Source of the DNA: a virus
IMG/VR virus record: IMGVR_UViG_3300022928_000088
Location: 1-29,956 of that record
Length of the DNA: 29,956 bases
Direction: 5' to 3' (one strand)
A model generated the notes under the pieces. That model saw only the letters and a list, made by a program, of their open reading frames with translations, had not been told where the DNA came from and searched no databases. Below are positions 6,694 through 14,872 of the stretch, piece after piece (the stretch's first letter is position 1; every line of letters begins with the position of its first letter). The position numbers and the translations under genes were made by a program.

Positions 6694-7710
6694 TTACCAC
6701 TCGGTGGCATAATTTTTATCTACCCTATGATGGGCACATTTTGTTTGACACTCGTAAGAGTCATGTATAAAGTCGGCTTCCCAAAATTTATCTTTTACAA
6801 TTTTGGGTAATCTCAATTCATGTAGATTATATTTCTTGCCAATTTCATTCCATTTATTGTTGTGTCCATATCTTGTAGCAACCCAACAACATGGATAAAA
6901 CTCTCCTCTTGCATTAATGTAACTACCTTTATTGCCGATATGACATAGAGGTCGTTCATTTCCTACTAACTTAGATTCATCATACAATTTAATGTTTGTC
7001 TTCATCCAAGGTTCTTTAATTGTTTTATCTGTAAACTTAAAGACTTCTCTTTCAAATCTATGACTAGATGATAACAGATCATCACGTGGTTGTAAAGCAT
7101 CTTCTTTCCCATAAGAATCTTCGTATATCTTACCGAACTTAGTGCTACGTGTTAATTGAAATGCATCAAAACCTAAGTCTCTAGCATAATTCTGCATGTC
7201 GCCAATCTTATCTTCGTTAAACTTAAAGCCTATTGCGTCCCATACTGTATAACAATTAGACTTATCATTGATGATAGAGACGCCTGTAATGATACTAGAC
7301 CAATTAGAATTGATTCGATAGAGATTATTACTCTCATGGTCCCAGCCATCTATACTAAAGTGTATTTGATCTTGTTCGTCTAGTAATTCTGCTAGTCTCG
7401 TCCACCAGTCTTCATTTTTATATGATCCGTTAGTGACGATAATGATTGCTATACTAGGCTTAATTGATTTGAAATACTGGATGACTTCTAAGAAGTCATG
7501 TGCATAGATAGGATCGCCATCGTCACCACAGAACGTTAGTTTCTCTACATGTTCTAATATAAAGAACGCAGGGAAGTTTTGTTTAAAAAAATCTAATTTG
7601 AGTTCAGTACTGACTAATGTGTCAGGAACTTCTTGTCTAGGGCAACGAGGACACTTTAATGTACACTTACTGCTAATTTCAATATGCCAGTGCCACAGGG
7701 CTAGACTCAC
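6694..7710 (-). CDS. Radical SAM protein with SPASM-like C-terminal cysteines
   Basis: A 338-aa protein. C16-x3-C20-x2-C23 (CTLKCPRC) is the canonical motif binding the [4Fe-4S] cluster that cleaves S-adenosylmethionine. FCGDDGDPIYA (60-70) corresponds to the GGEP-type SAM-binding motif, and IIIVTNGSY and IHFSIDGW (about 116-123) fit strands of the radical SAM barrel. The C-terminal cysteines C256, C274, C275, C321 and C325 resemble a SPASM or twitch domain holding an auxiliary cluster, as in peptide- or protein-modifying members. The substrate cannot be read from the sequence. It starts with GTG at 7710 overlapping the gp46 stop (GTGA), so it is probably translated by coupling with gp46. It is in the same transcript as gp46/47 and the nuclease. 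The family is confident; the role is unknown. Confidence 0.85.
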   Translation of the reverse strand: MSLALWHWHIEISSKCTLKCPRCPRQEVPDTLVSTELKLDFFKQNFPAFFILEHVEKLTFCGDDGDPIYAHDFLEVIQYFKSIKPSIAIIIVTNGSYKNEDWWTRLAELLDEQDQIHFSIDGWDHESNNLYRINSNWSSIITGVSIINDKSNCYTVWDAIGFKFNEDKIGDMQNYARDLGFDAFQLTRSTKFGKIYEDSYGKEDALQPRDDLLSSSHRFEREVFKFTDKTIKEPWMKTNIKLYDESKLVGNERPLCHIGNKGSYINARGEFYPCCWVATRYGHNNKWNEIGKKYNLHELRLPKIVKDKFWEADFIHDSYECQTKCAHHRVDKNYATEW

Positions 7711-9473
7711 AACTCCTCCAACTCCCTTGTCGAGTTGTATGTAGTAAAGCCGTTCTCTTTAATAACTTGTAATACACTAGCAACTCTTCCTGCTAATTCT
7801 TCTCTGTGTGATACTAACCAAACAGACTTGTTACGTCTACGTGTCATATCTTTAAGAATAGCCATAGCATTCTCAACACCGATTGTGTCAAGACCTGAAT
7901 CGATTAACTCATCAATAAACAATGTGTTGATTGGGAAGTATAAGTTCTCCCAAACATCTCTGAATGCAAATGACAATCCTAAAATCAGTCTGTTACGTTC
8001 TCCCCTAGACAAGTTATCAAAGTCTAACTCTCTACCCAACTCTGTAATTTCTACAGATAAATCATTTTGGAATACAACTTGATGTGGTAGACCCATCTTG
8101 TCTAAGTAACTTGTCAAACGTGAGTTTAAGTATGACAAGTTTTGATCAATAATCTTTTTACGTACAAATGAATCTTTGCTTGTTAATAGGTCTAACAAGA
8201 ACTTCTGATGATCTCCTATACGAGATAATTCATTAACCTTATCAAAGTTAACTTCTTGTAATGCACTAGACTCCATTTCAGAGATTTGATCCGTATATGG
8301 ATTTTCTTCTTGTTCTTTACGTTCAACTTGTGCTGATAAATCTTTAATTTTGTTTTTGTGTTCAATAGCCTCTTCTTCAGAACTATAAAAAACAACAGGC
8401 TTTTCACCTATGTCAAACAAAGAATGTTTTTCTTTTTCTAACTCTACATACACCTCTGCTAGTTCTTCTGCATGTTTTGTAGATTCATTAAGGCTTTCTT
8501 CTTTTTCTGACAGAATTTTTGTATGAGTATCATCACATATATCTTGTCCGCAAGTATGACATTTGTTCTGTTTTAAGATGTTTAATTCTCTTTCATATTT
8601 GGATATTGATTTAGTTTCTCTGTCTATATCAGATTGTGTTCTTAACAATAATTTGTCAATATCTGCATGATCCTTCACTAATGCATTATAGACAGCAAGT
8701 TGTTTATGTCCAAGTAATTCGGCATCAATATCCAGTTTTTCTAAAGTCTCAATCTGCTCTTTTAAAGTATTAATATCTTCATTAATCTTTGCTGTCCATA
8801 GTCTTTCTCTTTGTTTAAGACTGTTGATTTGTTCTTCTATTCGTTTGTTTGCCTCTTCAACGGCTTGAACTTTAAATTCTTCTTGTTGAATTTCTTCTTT
8901 GTTATTCTTTATAATAACTTTAATCTTTTCTGCTTTCTCTGATAGCAAAGTTATACCCAACAACTGTTCGATGATATCACGTTGCTGTCCTTGTGTCATG
9001 CTTAAGAATGGTTGACTGTATGTATTAAGTGCAACGATGTTTCTAAACATCACTGAAGACATGCCTACGATGTCTTCAATAACTTGTTGTGTTTCTTTAT
9101 TTTCGCCTTGGGCTTCGTTGTCTTCTTCTTCTGTTCCGTTAATAAAGAACTTCATGCCGTGAGGCTTACGACCACGTTCAATACGATACTCAACGCCATT
9201 GGCTTCAAAGTCTAATGTGACCATCATGCCTTTGCCGTTAGTTCTATTGATTAAATTATTCTGTTTGATATTGTTAAGTGGAACACCATACAATGCATAA
9301 CTGATTGCTTGTATAATAGTAGTCTTACCAGTACCATTTCTAGCACCGTCTCCACCTAAGTCTAAGTTGTCACCTAAAATCAGTGTTAGTTCTTCATTCT
9401 GCAAGTCAATTGCTTGTGTAACTGACCCCACACTTAAAAAGTTTCTGAGAGTTACATGTTTTAAATTGATCAT
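7707..9473 (-). CDS. 46: gp46, SbcC/Rad50-like recombination endonuclease subunit
   Basis: A 588-aa ABC-type ATPase, close in size to T4 gp46 (560 aa). Walker A is GARNGTGKTT (43-52). Two coiled-coil arms flank a zinc hook CHTCGQ (305-310). The signature is LSRGER (488-493), Walker B is TLFIDEL (517-523), followed by the D-loop DSGLD (525-529) and the H-loop SH (555-556). With gp47 it resects double-strand ends in the cytoplasm for recombination-dependent replication and host DNA breakdown. ATG 9473 overlaps the gp47 stop by 4 nt (ATGA), a translational coupling expected for a stoichiometric complex. All catalytic motifs are intact. Confidence 0.95.
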   Translation of the reverse strand: MINLKHVTLRNFLSVGSVTQAIDLQNEELTLILGDNLDLGGDGARNGTGKTTIIQAISYALYGVPLNNIKQNNLINRTNGKGMMVTLDFEANGVEYRIERGRKPHGMKFFINGTEEEDNEAQGENKETQQVIEDIVGMSSVMFRNIVALNTYSQPFLSMTQGQQRDIIEQLLGITLLSEKAEKIKVIIKNNKEEIQQEEFKVQAVEEANKRIEEQINSLKQRERLWTAKINEDINTLKEQIETLEKLDIDAELLGHKQLAVYNALVKDHADIDKLLLRTQSDIDRETKSISKYERELNILKQNKCHTCGQDICDDTHTKILSEKEESLNESTKHAEELAEVYVELEKEKHSLFDIGEKPVVFYSSEEEAIEHKNKIKDLSAQVERKEQEENPYTDQISEMESSALQEVNFDKVNELSRIGDHQKFLLDLLTSKDSFVRKKIIDQNLSYLNSRLTSYLDKMGLPHQVVFQNDLSVEITELGRELDFDNLSRGERNRLILGLSFAFRDVWENLYFPINTLFIDELIDSGLDTIGVENAMAILKDMTRRRNKSVWLVSHREELAGRVASVLQVIKENGFTTYNSTRELEEL

Positions 9474-10486
9474 ATAGACTGATAAATCTCCAATAGTACA
9501 CCCTTGTCATAGAAATCAGATTCTATGTTTTTAATCTGTTCGATAATAATTGAATCAACACTTTCAAAAGAAATCTCACCGGGTGCTAAGTCTTGTGCAT
9601 GTTCGTCAGACTTAACAGGAATCAACGACATTTCTCTTAATTCATGTTTTGGTATCAATTGTTCTCTTATAAAGTTTGATTCTTCATAAGATATATCGAT
9701 ATCTAAATGTACTCTAACATGAGCATTCTTAATTAACAACCCTTCTGGGTTATCTAATACTTCACTTAGTTTGTACACTCTGTATACAGGTTGATCGGGC
9801 CATGAATGAAACTCGGGTTCTTTATCCCATTCTAGTACCATCATGCCTCTAGCATCATCACCTGCATCTGCATAGTTGTGTGGGAAAGCATTACCCATAT
9901 ACCAAATATTTTTTCTTGCTTGACGTTTATGGAAATGCCCAGAGAATACTTTTTCAAAATGAGATAAATGGTCAGCATTAGTCTCGCCATGATCAGGCAT
10001 TTCTATCATAGCATTCATATAAAAGTGTGGTAACTCTAAATGAGCAAACAAATATTTACCTTTCTTCTTTTTAAGAAGTTTATAGTCATCACCACATAAC
10101 CAAGGAGCAATAACACAGTTACCCTCTTCGATAAAGTGATCGACAATGACTACGTTTTTGAGATGTTTAGCCCATTCGACTGAATGAATGTCACGTTTGT
10201 CTCTGTAATAAAGATCGTGGTTACCTGTTATGAAATAAACTTTTTCAAATGCATCGTTTAGTTTTTCTAATGCATTAAGTCCGAACTGTAAGGTATGCAT
10301 GTTAATACTTGCTCTGTGATGATTCCAATCACCTAAGAACAAACATGTTTCACAGCCTTCTTCTTTTGATTTATCAATAAACCAATCCACAAAATCACTA
10401 CAGTCTCGGTTATGTTGTATGCTATTGCTCTTTAAACCGAAGTGTATATCTGTGAATACGGCTGCCTTTTTAAAAAGATTTGACAT
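9470..10486 (-). CDS. 47: gp47, SbcD/Mre11-like recombination nuclease subunit
   Basis: A 338-aa metallophosphoesterase, matching T4 gp47 in length (339 aa). Metal-binding motifs occur in order: TDIHFG (12-17), LGDWNHH (51-57), TGNHD (87-91) and SGHFHKR (182-188). It is the nuclease partner of gp46 in the Mre11/Rad50-type complex. ATG 10486 begins the frame and lies downstream of a sigma70-like promoter at 10514-10542, so it may be expressed independently of gp55. The C-terminal part, about 240-338, is the expected non-catalytic dimer/partner region. Confidence 0.94.
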   Translation of the reverse strand: MSNLFKKAAVFTDIHFGLKSNSIQHNRDCSDFVDWFIDKSKEEGCETCLFLGDWNHHRASINMHTLQFGLNALEKLNDAFEKVYFITGNHDLYYRDKRDIHSVEWAKHLKNVVIVDHFIEEGNCVIAPWLCGDDYKLLKKKKGKYLFAHLELPHFYMNAMIEMPDHGETNADHLSHFEKVFSGHFHKRQARKNIWYMGNAFPHNYADAGDDARGMMVLEWDKEPEFHSWPDQPVYRVYKLSEVLDNPEGLLIKNAHVRVHLDIDISYEESNFIREQLIPKHELREMSLIPVKSDEHAQDLAPGEISFESVDSIIIEQIKNIESDFYDKGVLLEIYQSI

Positions 10487-10513
10487 AATTAGTTTTCCCA
10501 GTATTCAACATCT

Positions 10514-10542
10514 ATTATACATGTTAAAGGTAGGCAAAGCAA
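10514..10542 (-). promoter_or_regulatory. Sigma70-like promoter upstream of gp47
   Basis: On the minus strand TTGCTT (10542-10537) is followed by a 17-bp spacer and a perfect TATAAT (10519-10514), about 28 bases before the gp47 ATG. This is an early or middle type element read by unmodified host polymerase. Its -35 lies within the right arm of the hairpin at 10533-10565. Confidence 0.55.
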
Positions 10543-10565
10543 GACATTTGGATGCCTTGTTTGCC
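10533..10565 (-). terminator. Imperfect 13-bp hairpin between gp55 and gp47
   Basis: GGCAAAGCAAGACA (10533-10546) and TGCCTTGTTTGCC (10553-10565) pair around a 6-nt loop with one bulged base and one G-T type mismatch. It begins 8 bases after the gp55 stop on the minus strand. No strong T-run follows, so it could be a partial terminator, an mRNA processing or protection hairpin, or an operator over the gp47 -35 element. Confidence 0.4.
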
Positions 10566-10573
10566 CGAAAATG

Positions 10574-11527
10574 TTATTCAGAGTATGCTTCTGCTTTCTT
10601 TTCGTAACCTAAACCGTTGTAATCTTTCATCTGTCTAGTGAACGAAGGATTCAACCCATTCATTTCTAAAATATCGTCTCTGATATTTTGGTTACGTTTT
10701 TCAGAGTTAAGAACTCTACAGAAACTATTTGTAATTGCCGCAGTGTAATATGCGAATGGATTTGCTGACTTGGCTTCATTGAATCTTAAGCCGACATAAG
10801 TCAATTGAAGAATGGCACTTTGTCTCATTTCGTCATTGTAAGTATAGCCACGCCAGTTAAACTTCATAGCATACTTTTCACATAACATAATGTACATACG
10901 TGCTAACTTATCTGTAAGATTACCGTCAGTCGCAGTAAATTTACCAGTCTTAAGACCGCCCTTCCAATGTGACTTGCCAACTAAATGGGTAGACATTGTT
11001 TCAGCATCTAATCTAAAATGCTGAAAAGGAGGGAAGTTAACTTTTACGTGAACTAAGTCTTCAACTTCTTTCTTTGTTTTCTTGTCTTCTATATCTGAGA
11101 ACAAATCTTGGTTTGCACTTAAATCGTCTTCAAAATCAATAATGTCTGCCGCTTTCTTTTTCTTAGTAACTTTTCTAGGTTGCTTTTGTGCAACAGGAAT
11201 ATGGTCCCAAGTCATAACTCTAAAGATTAATCCATCTGTTTCAATCGTTGCTGGATCAATTTTGTTTTTTCCGGTCAAGCCTTGCTCTGCTGATAAACGT
11301 GCGGCTTTGTTTTCTTTTGCTTGTTGAATCTGTTCAGGCTTAAGTGCCCATGTCAGACTCTTTTCGATGCCTGTTTGACCATCATTAGCAAGATCCAAAT
11401 CAGTAATTAGATCATATTGATGATAATCTTTTTTAGTAAAATAGCAATATGATGATTTGCTTTTGTGAATTTCTTTTAATATATCCTTGTTATTAAGATA
11501 ATTTGTTGTTTTGCGTGGTGCTGGCAT
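10574..11527 (-). CDS. 55: gp55, sigma factor for late transcription, with a long N-terminal extension
   Basis: A 317-aa protein. The C-terminal part, about 205-300, matches T4 gp55, including YNDEMRQSAILQLTYVGLRF, NPFAYYTAAITNSFCRVLN and EKRNQNIRDDILEMNG in order. gp55 is the small sigma-like factor that binds host core RNA polymerase and recognises late boxes such as TATAAATA. T4 gp55 is 185 aa; here about 130 extra residues precede the core. These include YLNNKDILKEIHKSKSSYC (10-28), a Lys-rich stretch (118-125), and an acidic segment with NQDLFSDIED (139-148) that resembles a sliding-clamp-binding motif. The C-terminus (YEKKAEAYSE) lacks an obvious hydrophobic/acidic clamp epitope. The start at 11527 has GAGG 10 bases upstream. 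A sigma70-like promoter and a possible late box lie upstream. Confidence 0.92.
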   Translation of the reverse strand: MPAPRKTTNYLNNKDILKEIHKSKSSYCYFTKKDYHQYDLITDLDLANDGQTGIEKSLTWALKPEQIQQAKENKAARLSAEQGLTGKNKIDPATIETDGLIFRVMTWDHIPVAQKQPRKVTKKKKAADIIDFEDDLSANQDLFSDIEDKKTKKEVEDLVHVKVNFPPFQHFRLDAETMSTHLVGKSHWKGGLKTGKFTATDGNLTDKLARMYIMLCEKYAMKFNWRGYTYNDEMRQSAILQLTYVGLRFNEAKSANPFAYYTAAITNSFCRVLNSEKRNQNIRDDILEMNGLNPSFTRQMKDYNGLGYEKKAEAYSE

Positions 11528-11577
11528 TAATATTCCTCTAGTTTGATTATTTCGACAAGTATGGAGTCGATATATCT

Positions 11578-11606
11578 ATTCTATGTGATTTCTTTCCCGA
11601 ATGCAA
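11578..11606 (-). promoter_or_regulatory. Sigma70-like promoter upstream of gp55
   Basis: On the minus strand TTGCAT (11606-11601), a 17-bp spacer and TAGAAT (11583-11578) form a good host-type promoter about 50 bases before the gp55 start. This would allow synthesis of the late sigma factor before late transcription begins. Confidence 0.5.
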
Positions 11607-11640
11607 CATGAACGGGTAAAATTTAGTGGTTTTTGTAATA

Positions 11641-11648
11641 GATAAATA
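11641..11648 (+). promoter_or_regulatory. Late promoter box for the baseplate cluster
   Basis: GATAAATA followed by TATC, one base from the T4 consensus, points to the gp48/54-like gene at 11713 with no gene between. The downstream context resembles the plus-strand box at 4470 (AAATATATC in both). Confidence 0.6.
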
Positions 11649-11664
11649 TATCATGTAAGACTAC

Positions 11665-11672
11665 TATTTATA
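11665..11672 (-). promoter_or_regulatory. Perfect TATAAATA box pointing toward gp55
   Basis: On the minus strand the sequence is an exact TATAAATAG, located 138 bases upstream of the gp55 start and inside the leader of the opposite-strand unit. If used, it would make gp55 also a late gene under its own control. It could be a chance AT-rich match. Confidence 0.4.
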
Positions 11673-11712
11673 CAAATAGGTAAGTCTTGGGAAATATTCG
11701 GAGAAATCATAT

Positions 11713-12477
11713 ATGTCAGCAGAAGACCAAGCAAATACAGCCGCAGATGTTAGACTAGCCGACTGGAGAGTACGACTATCATTGGCATCAACGGCTAATT
11801 ATTTGTATAGGGCTGATCCACCTGGCATCATGGCTCCTCTAGCAAAAACAGACGGAGTTGTTTTTCCATATACTCCTACAATTAATACTTCATATGTAGC
11901 AAATTATGATGGTGTATTGCCAACTCATACAAACTTTAGAATTCAACAATATATGAATAGTGCAGTAGAGCAAGTAACAGTAACCGCAGACTTTACAGCA
12001 CAAGACACATTTGAAGCAAATTACTTATTAGCATCAATACATTTTTTCAAAGCAATGACTAAAATGTTTTATGGACAAGACGAAAACCCAACAAACGGAA
12101 CTCCTCCTCCATTAGGTTTCTTTTATGGATTAGGAGCATTTCAATTAGACAATCATCCTGTCGTTGTTACTAATTTTTCTTATAATTTACCCAATAATGT
12201 TGACTATATCCGAGCAACAAATACAGACGATGCATCTTCAACATCTAATCTTAATTTAATAGGTGGTCAACTGCAACCAGGTGGCAACAGGCCTCCTGCG
12301 ACATTTATTGACACAGAAGATCAAGCAATCACATATGTCCCTACAAAAATTACAATAACACTTACATGCGTACCTGTTGTTAGTAGAAATACAATTAGTA
12401 ATGACTTTAGTGTTAAAGAGTATGCAACAGGAAAATTATTACGCGGATCACAAAATGATAAACCAGGAATTTGGTAA
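11713..12477 (+). CDS. Baseplate tail-tube cap/initiator, gp48/gp54-like
   Basis: A 254-aa protein with the sequence pattern of the tail-tube junction proteins of T4-like phages. WRVRLSLAS (19-27), GVVFPYTPTINTSYVANYD (about 49-67), TADFTAQDTFEANYLLASIHF (start of the tube-like fold) and KMFYGQDENPTNGTPPPLGF are typical. These proteins are related to the tail-tube protein and polymerise on the baseplate hub so that gp19 tube assembly can begin. It is first in the baseplate cluster behind a late box, and ATG 11713 has GGAGAAA as ribosome site. Its stop overlaps the gp53 start (TAATG). I cannot separate gp48 from gp54 by eye because the two are homologous, so no symbol is given. Confidence 0.78.
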   Translation: MSAEDQANTAADVRLADWRVRLSLASTANYLYRADPPGIMAPLAKTDGVVFPYTPTINTSYVANYDGVLPTHTNFRIQQYMNSAVEQVTVTADFTAQDTFEANYLLASIHFFKAMTKMFYGQDENPTNGTPPPLGFFYGLGAFQLDNHPVVVTNFSYNLPNNVDYIRATNTDDASSTSNLNLIGGQLQPGGNRPPATFIDTEDQAITYVPTKITITLTCVPVVSRNTISNDFSVKEYATGKLLRGSQNDKPGIW

Positions 12478-12794
12478 TGGCTACAAATAATATATACCCA
12501 CCCTCAAGTCCATATAACAGAACAGAAGTCATTGATGGTAAATATTTAGGTATTATGGAACCGTTTCCAAAAATACCTAGATTGCAATCAGACGCATCTT
12601 TTACTATTACACCACAATATGAATTTAGACCTGATATGTTAGCAGAACATTTATATAATGATTCACGTTTATGGTGGGTGTTTGCGGCACGTAACCCCAA
12701 TTTATTAGGACCCGATCCATATTTTAATTTTGTTTCAGGAGCAAAAATATATGTTCCTACTATGGATACTCTTAAAAGAGTATTGAGCATATAA
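12477..12794 (+). CDS. 53: Baseplate wedge subunit gp53
   Basis: A 105-aa protein. FRPDMLAEHLYNDSRLWWVF (about 50-69) corresponds to the T4 gp53 segment RPEELANAIYGNPQLYWVL. The C-terminal GPDPYFNFVSGAKIYVPT looks like a short LysM-type ending common in small gp53 forms. gp53 joins wedges to the hub in the baseplate. The ATG at 12477 is chosen over an upstream in-frame TTG at 12471 because it makes the TAATG overlap with the preceding stop. The same overlap occurs with the next gene, so the three are translationally coupled. It is about half the length of T4 gp53 (196 aa), whose middle insertion is absent. Confidence 0.85.
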   Translation: MATNNIYPPSSPYNRTEVIDGKYLGIMEPFPKIPRLQSDASFTITPQYEFRPDMLAEHLYNDSRLWWVFAARNPNLLGPDPYFNFVSGAKIYVPTMDTLKRVLSI

Positions 12795-14872
12795 TGCCAA
12801 GTCCAACTGATGCACCTGGCAGAAGATTAAAAAACCCGTTAGGAGTTCTGTCTTCCTATACTTACCAATTAAGTTTGTATATGATTACTCCGGATGCATA
12901 CGATGCTTTTAATGCAACAGGCAGAAGATCAATTAATGCATTAGCAGAAGCATCAGGGGAAGAGAACACGGGCGGTGCATATTTAATTGCACAATCAGGT
13001 GGCATCAATAATGATGCATCTCAAAGGGCACCAGGTTTTGATTTAGATTACTATATAGATAATTTTAAACTAAAACAAGCAATCAATGGTGCTGCCACAC
13101 AATCGTCTACTAACACTTATTCAGTCTCGTTTGATATTATAGAGCCATATGGGTTTTCTTTCAACACAAAACTAAAAAGAGCCAGTGATCAATTACAATC
13201 ATATTACAACGAAACAGGATATTCAGGTAATGGTGCAGTTGAAAATCCAAGCAGGCAGTTTTTTATTATAGGTATTAAATTTTTAGGTTACGATGCTAGT
13301 GGTAATTTAATATCAGGAGACCAAGATTTCGAAGGTGACGTGCTGGATCCAAATGCAAGTGGCAACTCTATTTTTCAAACATATTATGATATAAGTATTA
13401 CAGGTATTAAATTTTCAATTGAAGGTGGTGCAACCAGATATGCATTATCAGGTGTAGCATTATCTCCTGGAAAAGCATTTGGTACAAAAAGAGGCAGAAT
13501 AGATTCAACTAAAACAATTTCTGGTCAGACATTTGATCAAGCCCTGCAAGGAGGAGATCCAAATGCTGATCCTCCAATACCTGGTGTAGGATTATTCACA
13601 CAACTTAATGCGATAGAAGCACAAAAGGTTCAAAATGGCGAAGCAGAATTTCCAAATGTATATCAAGTAAAATATGTAGGAGATGGAGTAGATGCTATTA
13701 AAGATGCTAGACTTATTTTGCCTACAGACACAGACAAAAGTAAATGGTGCGGACCAGACGGCGGCGCATTAAATACAGATAACGCAACTGATGCTGAAGC
13801 CGCGACAGCAGTACCAAACGATGCACATAGAAAAATAATATTTAATGGCGACACTACGTTTATAGAAATCTTTGATGAAATTCTTAAAGGCAGTGGTTAT
13901 ATGTATGATGCATTAAAAGCCATCTATAAAAGTCAGGCTACTCCTGACTTAACAACAGGAGAACAACCACAAGAAGATCCAGGCAGTGATACAAAAGTTG
14001 CTTGGTATAAAGTAACACCGGTTATTCAAAAAGCCAAATGGGATAGTATTGTAGTTGATTGGGCATATCAAACTCTTTTTATAATAGAAAGATATGAAAC
14101 ACCTATTGTTACTACAAGTGTTACAAACCCATCGACTGATTATTATGGTCCCCATAAAAGATATGAATATTGGTGGACCGGAGAAAACAGAGAAATTTTA
14201 GAATACTCACAGAAATTAGATAATTTATTTTACAATGAAGTATTAGGAAATGCAAATTTAAACGTTAAAACTGTCGACGGCGAAGCGGCGCCAGCCGATG
14301 AAAAAGGTAGAGGATCAGGCGGCGCCGCACAAACTCCAGTTGCAACAAACAAAAAAACATCTATGCCAACACTCAATGCTGTAGGTGGAGGTAGATCATC
14401 GCAGAATGAATATGTAACAAGTCTTTATTCTCCTGATTCTTATGCTACCGCAAAAATTAAAATATTGGGAGATCCTGATTTTCTAGTACAGGAACATCGG
14501 TCAGCAATAGATAACCTCTATCAAAGATTTTATGGAGACGATGGATTTAGAGTAACTGCAAACGGTGGTCAAGTTTTTATTGAAATTGATTTTAAAGAAG
14601 CAATAGATTACAATGGCGAAACAGGTGTAATGGATCTTAATGACTCTATTTTATTTTTCAGATATCCTACAGCAATAGAAGAACAAATTAAAGGGGTAAG
14701 TTATAAAGTCATAACTATAGATAGTACTTTTAGTGACGGGAAATTCACACAAGAATTATCCTGTGCAATTAATACATTCGCAGATCCTGAACCTATAGAA
14801 ACATCAGGAGATGAAGCAGGAGCACAAGAACAAGGTGAAAGTGAAAATAACGAAGGAAACGATGATACATAA
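12794..14872 (+). CDS. Virion structural protein, possible baseplate hub (gp27-position) protein
   Basis: A 692-aa protein. The N-terminal part contains YTYQLSLYMITPDAYDAF (23-40) and FDIIEPYGFSFNTKLKRA, as seen in large structural proteins of marine T4-like phages. The C-terminal part, about 535-670, has ATAKIKILGDPDFL, then GGQVFIEIDFKEAIDY, then GVSYKVITIDSTFSDGKFTQ. This order, a barrel-like strand pair, a state-of-the-art type substrate-free beta domain and a final 'relation to neighbour' strand, resembles the last domain of phage hub proteins (gpD/gp27 type). It lies between gp53 and the gp5-like spike and overlaps both by TAATG, the place expected for the hub protein that holds the spike. 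The last 30 residues are acidic and Glu/Gly-rich, likely disordered. No direct gp27 similarity is visible; hub identity is inference from position and the C-terminal pattern. Confidence 0.55.
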   Translation: MPSPTDAPGRRLKNPLGVLSSYTYQLSLYMITPDAYDAFNATGRRSINALAEASGEENTGGAYLIAQSGGINNDASQRAPGFDLDYYIDNFKLKQAINGAATQSSTNTYSVSFDIIEPYGFSFNTKLKRASDQLQSYYNETGYSGNGAVENPSRQFFIIGIKFLGYDASGNLISGDQDFEGDVLDPNASGNSIFQTYYDISITGIKFSIEGGATRYALSGVALSPGKAFGTKRGRIDSTKTISGQTFDQALQGGDPNADPPIPGVGLFTQLNAIEAQKVQNGEAEFPNVYQVKYVGDGVDAIKDARLILPTDTDKSKWCGPDGGALNTDNATDAEAATAVPNDAHRKIIFNGDTTFIEIFDEILKGSGYMYDALKAIYKSQATPDLTTGEQPQEDPGSDTKVAWYKVTPVIQKAKWDSIVVDWAYQTLFIIERYETPIVTTSVTNPSTDYYGPHKRYEYWWTGENREILEYSQKLDNLFYNEVLGNANLNVKTVDGEAAPADEKGRGSGGAAQTPVATNKKTSMPTLNAVGGGRSSQNEYVTSLYSPDSYATAKIKILGDPDFLVQEHRSAIDNLYQRFYGDDGFRVTANGGQVFIEIDFKEAIDYNGETGVMDLNDSILFFRYPTAIEEQIKGVSYKVITIDSTFSDGKFTQELSCAINTFADPEPIETSGDEAGAQEQGESENNEGNDDT

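Noticed and set aside
12413-12790. Minus-strand frame of 125 codons opposite gp53
   Set aside because: gp53 is recognisable on the plus strand with TAATG coupling at both ends; the opposite frame has no family resemblance.
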